Made by a program: the position numbers and the translations under genes
The notes under the pieces: model-generated
What the model was told of the DNA's origin: nothing
The model's input: only the letters and a program-made list of their open reading frames with translations
Databases searched by the model: none
In this document: positions 6,925 through 9,640 of the stretch, piece by piece
How the letters are laid out: the number at the start of each line of letters is the position of its first letter
Numbering within the stretch: position 1 is the first letter of the stretch
DNA from: CAZGDV01 sp964524995
GTDB taxonomy: Bacteria; Chloroflexota; Dehalococcoidia; SZUA-161
Reading direction: 5' to 3'
Length of the DNA stretch: 9,640 nt
Assembly (NCBI GenBank): GCA_964524995.1
Contig: CAZGDV010000109.1
Coordinates: forward strand, 1-9,640

Positions 6925-7517
6925 GTATCCAATGTCTGGCGCAAGGCCGCCAACGCTCGCATCTGCAGAATCCTGATCGCGCCCTGGCTCTTGCCCGTTG
7001 CCTCCTCGATCTCGCGGTTATCCATATCCTCGATGAACTTCATTATGATCACTTGTCTCTGTTGCTCGGGGAGGGTGGAGATAGCCTCCAGCAGTTGTTT
7101 CTGAGTCTGCTTCCCCTCCGCCTCACGTTCCGGGTCTCCGGTGTCTGCCAGGATGTTGTCTTCAAGCATCTGATGCTGTCTGTTCGTCCGGTAGTGATCA
7201 ATCACATGGTTTCGGGCTATCCGGTAGAGCCACGCTGAGAACGGCTGGCCTCTCCATCTATATTTGCCTATGCTCCTCCAGGCCTTGAGGAACACCTCCT
7301 CGGTGAGGTCCTCGGCCATCGCCTTGTCACTGACCTGGTAGAAGATGTAGCGGTAAATGCGATCCAGGTACATTCCATACAGTTCACCGAATGCCTCGAT
7401 ATCACCACCAACCGCCCTCTCGACAAGGGCGAGGGCCTCGGCTTCGACCTGGCTTTCCGATTTCCCGGCCTGCAAGGCCGTTTGCTCCTGGCACCCTGTA
7501 TAACGAACAGAGTCCAT
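6909..7517 (-). CDS. ECF (sigma-70 family group 4) RNA polymerase sigma factor
   Basis: Directs RNA polymerase to a specific set of promoters in response to a signal; 202 residues, with only regions 2 and 4 as usual for ECF sigma factors. Region 2 spans about 43-112 ('AFGELYGMYLDRIYRYIF', 'AEDLTEEVFLKAW', 'PFSAWLYRIARNHVIDHYR'), covering core binding and -10 recognition. Region 4 spans about 140-197 ('LLEAISTLPEQQRQVI', 'NREIEEATGKSQGAIRILQMRAL') with its helix-turn-helix for the -35 element. A 40-residue acidic N-terminal extension precedes region 2. The ATG at 7517 has GGGGAG ten bases upstream, a slightly long spacing. The gene lies 51 bases after the cyclase stop and overlaps the FecR-domain gene by four bases. 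That protein is therefore its likely membrane partner. The ECF subgroup cannot be assigned without alignment. Confidence 0.94.
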   Translation of the reverse strand: MDSVRYTGCQEQTALQAGKSESQVEAEALALVERAVGGDIEAFGELYGMYLDRIYRYIFYQVSDKAMAEDLTEEVFLKAWRSIGKYRWRGQPFSAWLYRIARNHVIDHYRTNRQHQMLEDNILADTGDPEREAEGKQTQKQLLEAISTLPEQQRQVIIMKFIEDMDNREIEEATGKSQGAIRILQMRALAALRQTLDTEVLI

Positions 7518-7518
7518 T

Positions 7519-7529
7519 AGTGTTACACT
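7519..7529. repeat. 11-base perfect palindrome just upstream of the sigma-factor start
   Basis: AGTGT-T-ACACT on the plus strand, two bases before the ATG of the sigma gene and overlapping the distal end of its Shine-Dalgarno sequence by two bases. The first nine bases of the region (TAGTGTTAC, 7518-7526) occur again upstream of the KARI-like gene. It could be an operator or a chance palindrome. Confidence 0.35.
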
Positions 7530-7568
7530 CCCCTTATCGACCGATCCTGATACCGTACTCGGTCTTTC

Positions 7569-9428
7569 TCAGGCAGGTTCCACGGACGCGGGCAGAACCA
7601 CAGACACTTCATAGGCTTGAACAGGCTCCCTCTTGCCCTTGACCTTCACCGGATCGAGAAGCTTCACTTCAACACGGCCGCGAACAGACTCATATGTCTC
7701 AGTGCCGATCCAGACCTTGCCACCTTCGGCCACGCCGGTAAGGCGAGCGGCGACATTGACGCAGTCACCGATCACTGAGTACTCAGAGCGATTCTCAGAC
7801 CCCAGATTCCCCGCTATCGCCTTGCCCGAATTCACCCCAATGCCGAAATCCATCCTCGGCAGTGTGGGGTCACTCTCCTGCAATGCCCTGATCTCCCTCT
7901 GTGCTTCCAGGGCAGCCTCAACAGCCTTCATTGGGTGGTCAGCGCACGGCGTGGGGGCATTCCACACAGCCATGACACTGTCACCACCGAACTTGTTGAC
8001 CATGCCATCGTTTCGCAGGATGGCCGCAATTACTATTGAAAGGTAGGTATTGAGTACCCTCACGAGCTCTTGGGGACGCGTATCCTCCGAGACAGCCGTG
8101 AAGCCACGGATGTCAGCGAAGGCAACGGTTATCTCGGTCTCCTCTCCTTCGAGGTTCAGCTGTCCCTTCTCGAGAGCCTCCAGTATCTTGTCCACTACCG
8201 GTGTCGACATGTAGCGACCGAAAGTCCTGGTTATCTCGCTCTTCTCCGAGCGCTCGGACGCTATGTTGTGGAGGCTCACGCCCACAAAAGACCCCACAAC
8301 AGCGAGAGGCGGATAGACCATGTTCAGCATCACGCCCCTATCGAAGCAGGTCAGAGCGATCAGGAAGTAGGCCGTACAGAGCGTCACCGCCGTGGCCGAT
8401 GACCACAGAACGCGCCACCGGAGTGTGGCCAAAGCACACAAGGCCGCGAGAACAAGAATCGTCATAATCGTCACAGTCGAAGAAGCATTCCTCAGGAAAT
8501 CCCCTGTCAGTATCGTATTGGCTGCGTTGGCATGTATCTCGACTCCGCTCATCTGAACGCCCGCAGGCGTCCAGAATAAGTCCCCGATGCCCAGAGCGGT
8601 AGCGCCCACCAGCACTATCCTGTCCTCGAATACCTCTCCCGGCACTTCACCTCTCAGCACGTCGACGAAGGAGACCATCTGAAAGCTGGCAGGAGTGGAG
8701 GCGTCCACTGTACCAGCAACATAGTTGACTATCATGCCATTGATAGCGTCCACAGGGATCGATCGGCCGGCAAAATCAAGCACGCCGCCTTCGATCGGAA
8801 CCTCGCTGACCTCCGGCCGTCGGAGGTACTCCGCCACCGCAGCCAGAGAGAGCGCAGGCTCCTGGTGATCACCATTGTCGATTACCAACGGCAGTCTTCT
8901 CACAACGCCGTCCTCATCCGGCAGGACGTTCGCGTGACCGGTTCCCGCAGCCACTTCCTCGAACACAGCGAGGGACCGGGTTATGCTCTCCGAGCCCACG
9001 GCGTCTCCCACACCGGTGGGGCTTTGCGCCCCGACGACATAGGCACTAGGCAGAATGACATTGCCAGCCGCCTCTATGGACTCGGCCACACGCTCGTCGT
9101 GCTCCGTCGGCTCGGTGAAGAGCACATCGAAGACGATGACCCTCGCGCCAGCTCCACTGATGACATCGACCAAGTCTGCGTAGTACGAACGCGGCCATGA
9201 CGCAAGGTGTCCCAGTTCGTCCAAGCTTTCATTGTCGATTCCCACTACGACCACCGCTTCCACCGGTTCAGGGCTTCCTCCAAGACCTCCAGCCCTGAAG
9301 AGGAAATCGTTGCTCTCGAGTTGAACCCCCCAGAACAGGCCCAGCGAGTGCGCGAGGCATAGTGTCGCCGCGATGCAGGCGGCAACCACCATCCCCGTCA
9401 CGAAGCGCCTCTTGCGTCTTGAGCGCAT
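7569..9428 (-). CDS. CHASE2-domain membrane adenylate cyclase (class III)
   Basis: Predicted sensor enzyme that makes cAMP from ATP in response to an extracytoplasmic signal; 619 residues from the ATG at 9428. A basic N-terminus (RSRRKRR) is followed by a membrane helix (about 9-33). The CHASE2 domain covers about 35-310, with 'VVGIDNESLDELG', 'VIVFDVLFTEPTEHDE' and 'GEVFEDRIVLVGATALG'. Three helices follow at about 317-335, 341-361 and 368-388. The cyclase domain (about 430-610) has both metal aspartates, Asp439 ('FADIRGF') and Asp483 ('FGGDSVMAVW'). The adenine-selecting pair is Lys479 and Asp555 ('SVIGDCVNVAARL'), with transition-state residues Asn558 and Arg562. All catalytic positions fit an active adenylate rather than guanylate cyclase. 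An in-frame GTG at 9491 and ATG at 9488 would add 20-21 hydrophilic residues but lack a Shine-Dalgarno sequence. The ATG at 9428 has AGGT five bases and GGGAG ten bases upstream, and puts the cationic stretch at the terminus. It is the first gene of the signalling array. Confidence 0.92.
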   Translation of the reverse strand: MRSRRKRRFVTGMVVAACIAATLCLAHSLGLFWGVQLESNDFLFRAGGLGGSPEPVEAVVVVGIDNESLDELGHLASWPRSYYADLVDVISGAGARVIVFDVLFTEPTEHDERVAESIEAAGNVILPSAYVVGAQSPTGVGDAVGSESITRSLAVFEEVAAGTGHANVLPDEDGVVRRLPLVIDNGDHQEPALSLAAVAEYLRRPEVSEVPIEGGVLDFAGRSIPVDAINGMIVNYVAGTVDASTPASFQMVSFVDVLRGEVPGEVFEDRIVLVGATALGIGDLFWTPAGVQMSGVEIHANAANTILTGDFLRNASSTVTIMTILVLAALCALATLRWRVLWSSATAVTLCTAYFLIALTCFDRGVMLNMVYPPLAVVGSFVGVSLHNIASERSEKSEITRTFGRYMSTPVVDKILEALEKGQLNLEGEETEITVAFADIRGFTAVSEDTRPQELVRVLNTYLSIVIAAILRNDGMVNKFGGDSVMAVWNAPTPCADHPMKAVEAALEAQREIRALQESDPTLPRMDFGIGVNSGKAIAGNLGSENRSEYSVIGDCVNVAARLTGVAEGGKVWIGTETYESVRGRVEVKLLDPVKVKGKREPVQAYEVSVVLPASVEPA

Positions 9429-9640
9429 CTGACACCTGCTCCCTGACGTATCTTCGCACGCGATTTCCGATTGCCTCCAGACTACCATCACATAAATTCA
9501 CTTTGAATAGCCTATTAGTCCCGACGCGCGAAGCTATTGGTAACAGTACCTTCGACTGCTCGAGTGTTCCGCACGCCCGACTCGACGTGTCAACTCAAGT
9601 GAAAATGTTACCGAAGAGGGGTTGTTCACTCATTTAGAAA
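9429..9640 (-). other. Upstream region of the cyclase gene (candidate promoter region)
   Basis: No gene is visible here. On the minus strand it should carry the promoter of the cyclase-sigma-FecR-HD-GYP array. It contains GGTAACA at plus 9539-9545 and its inverse TGTTACC at plus 9606-9612. A minus-strand TTGACA is present (plus 9588-9593), but no TATAAT-like hexamer follows at 16-18 bases, so I do not call a promoter. The region is less GC-rich than the genes around it, with several A/T runs. The window ends here, so the neighbouring gene on the right is unknown. Confidence 0.4.
9539..9612. repeat. Separated inverted repeat GGTAACA ... TGTTACC upstream of the cyclase gene
   Basis: Two perfect 7-base arms (9539-9545 and 9606-9612) are separated by 60 bases. 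The same heptamer TGTTACC also lies upstream of the KARI-like gene at 3719-3725. Placement only in gaps between genes suggests a binding site; this is inference from position. Confidence 0.35.

Noticed and set aside
7195..7206. GTGATCAATCAC palindrome resembling a CRP-type site near the cyclase
   Set aside because: It lies inside the sigma gene and is explained by the codons of the conserved 'HVIDHY' segment of region 2; the spacing also does not match a CRP site.
9429..9491. GTG 9491 or ATG 9488 as the start of the cyclase
   Set aside because: The upstream sequence has no Shine-Dalgarno match, and the extra residues are hydrophilic and would precede the cationic stretch and first membrane helix.
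9588..9593. Minus-strand TTGACA as the -35 box of the cyclase promoter
   Set aside because: A perfect hexamer, but at 16-18 bases downstream the sequence is GGAACA-like with nothing resembling TATAAT, so a full promoter is not supported.
9595..9633. 12-codon minus-strand ORF (ATG at 9633, TGA ending at 9595) as a leader peptide for the cyclase array
   Set aside because: It has no Shine-Dalgarno sequence, no notable codon run, and lies far from the gene start.

Overview
The window is a densely coded, GC-rich stretch of bacterial chromosome. It holds eight protein genes and no RNA gene, insertion sequence, CRISPR array or phage gene that I can see. No gap between genes exceeds about 300 bases. 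The anti-sigma/FecR protein has a 'CL..L.QG......V..YP' N-terminal region, one membrane helix, a FecR core and a terminal InlB-type repeat. That build, together with the GAF/HD-GYP and CHASE2-cyclase neighbours, is the style I associate with Chloroflexota, perhaps Dehalococcoidia. This placement is inference from family resemblance, not proof.

Layout. On the plus strand at the left edge are the 3' end of an ABC-2 type transporter permease (1-477) and a LOG-family (TIGR00730-type) nucleotide phosphoribohydrolase (556-1239). Everything to the right is on the minus strand, so it is read from right to left. The order is a CHASE2 adenylate cyclase (9428-7569), an ECF sigma factor (7517-6909), a membrane FecR-domain protein that is probably the sigma partner (6912-5056), a GAF/HD-GYP c-di-GMP phosphodiesterase (5039-3798), a divergent ketol-acid reductoisomerase (3673-2690), and a beta-CASP metallo-beta-lactamase ribonuclease (2651-1245). 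The last gene meets the LOG gene tail to tail, with 5 bases between the stop codons.

How the genes may work together. The first four minus-strand genes are tightly packed: a 51-base gap, a 4-base TTGA overlap, then a 16-base gap. They read as one signalling operon: an extracytoplasmic CHASE2 sensor making cAMP, an ECF sigma factor with a trans-membrane FecR-type regulator, and a cytoplasmic enzyme that degrades c-di-GMP. A 124-base gap then separates a two-gene unit, the KARI-like protein and the ribonuclease, each with a strong Shine-Dalgarno sequence.

Two points stand out. The KARI-like protein keeps the family fold and metal ligands, but Ser replaces the conserved His of the AHG motif and Arg replaces the conserved Lys of the APK motif. 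A short motif (TGTTACC/GGTAACA and the related TAGTGTTAC) recurs in the gaps upstream of the cyclase, the sigma factor and the KARI-like gene. It is a candidate shared regulatory element.
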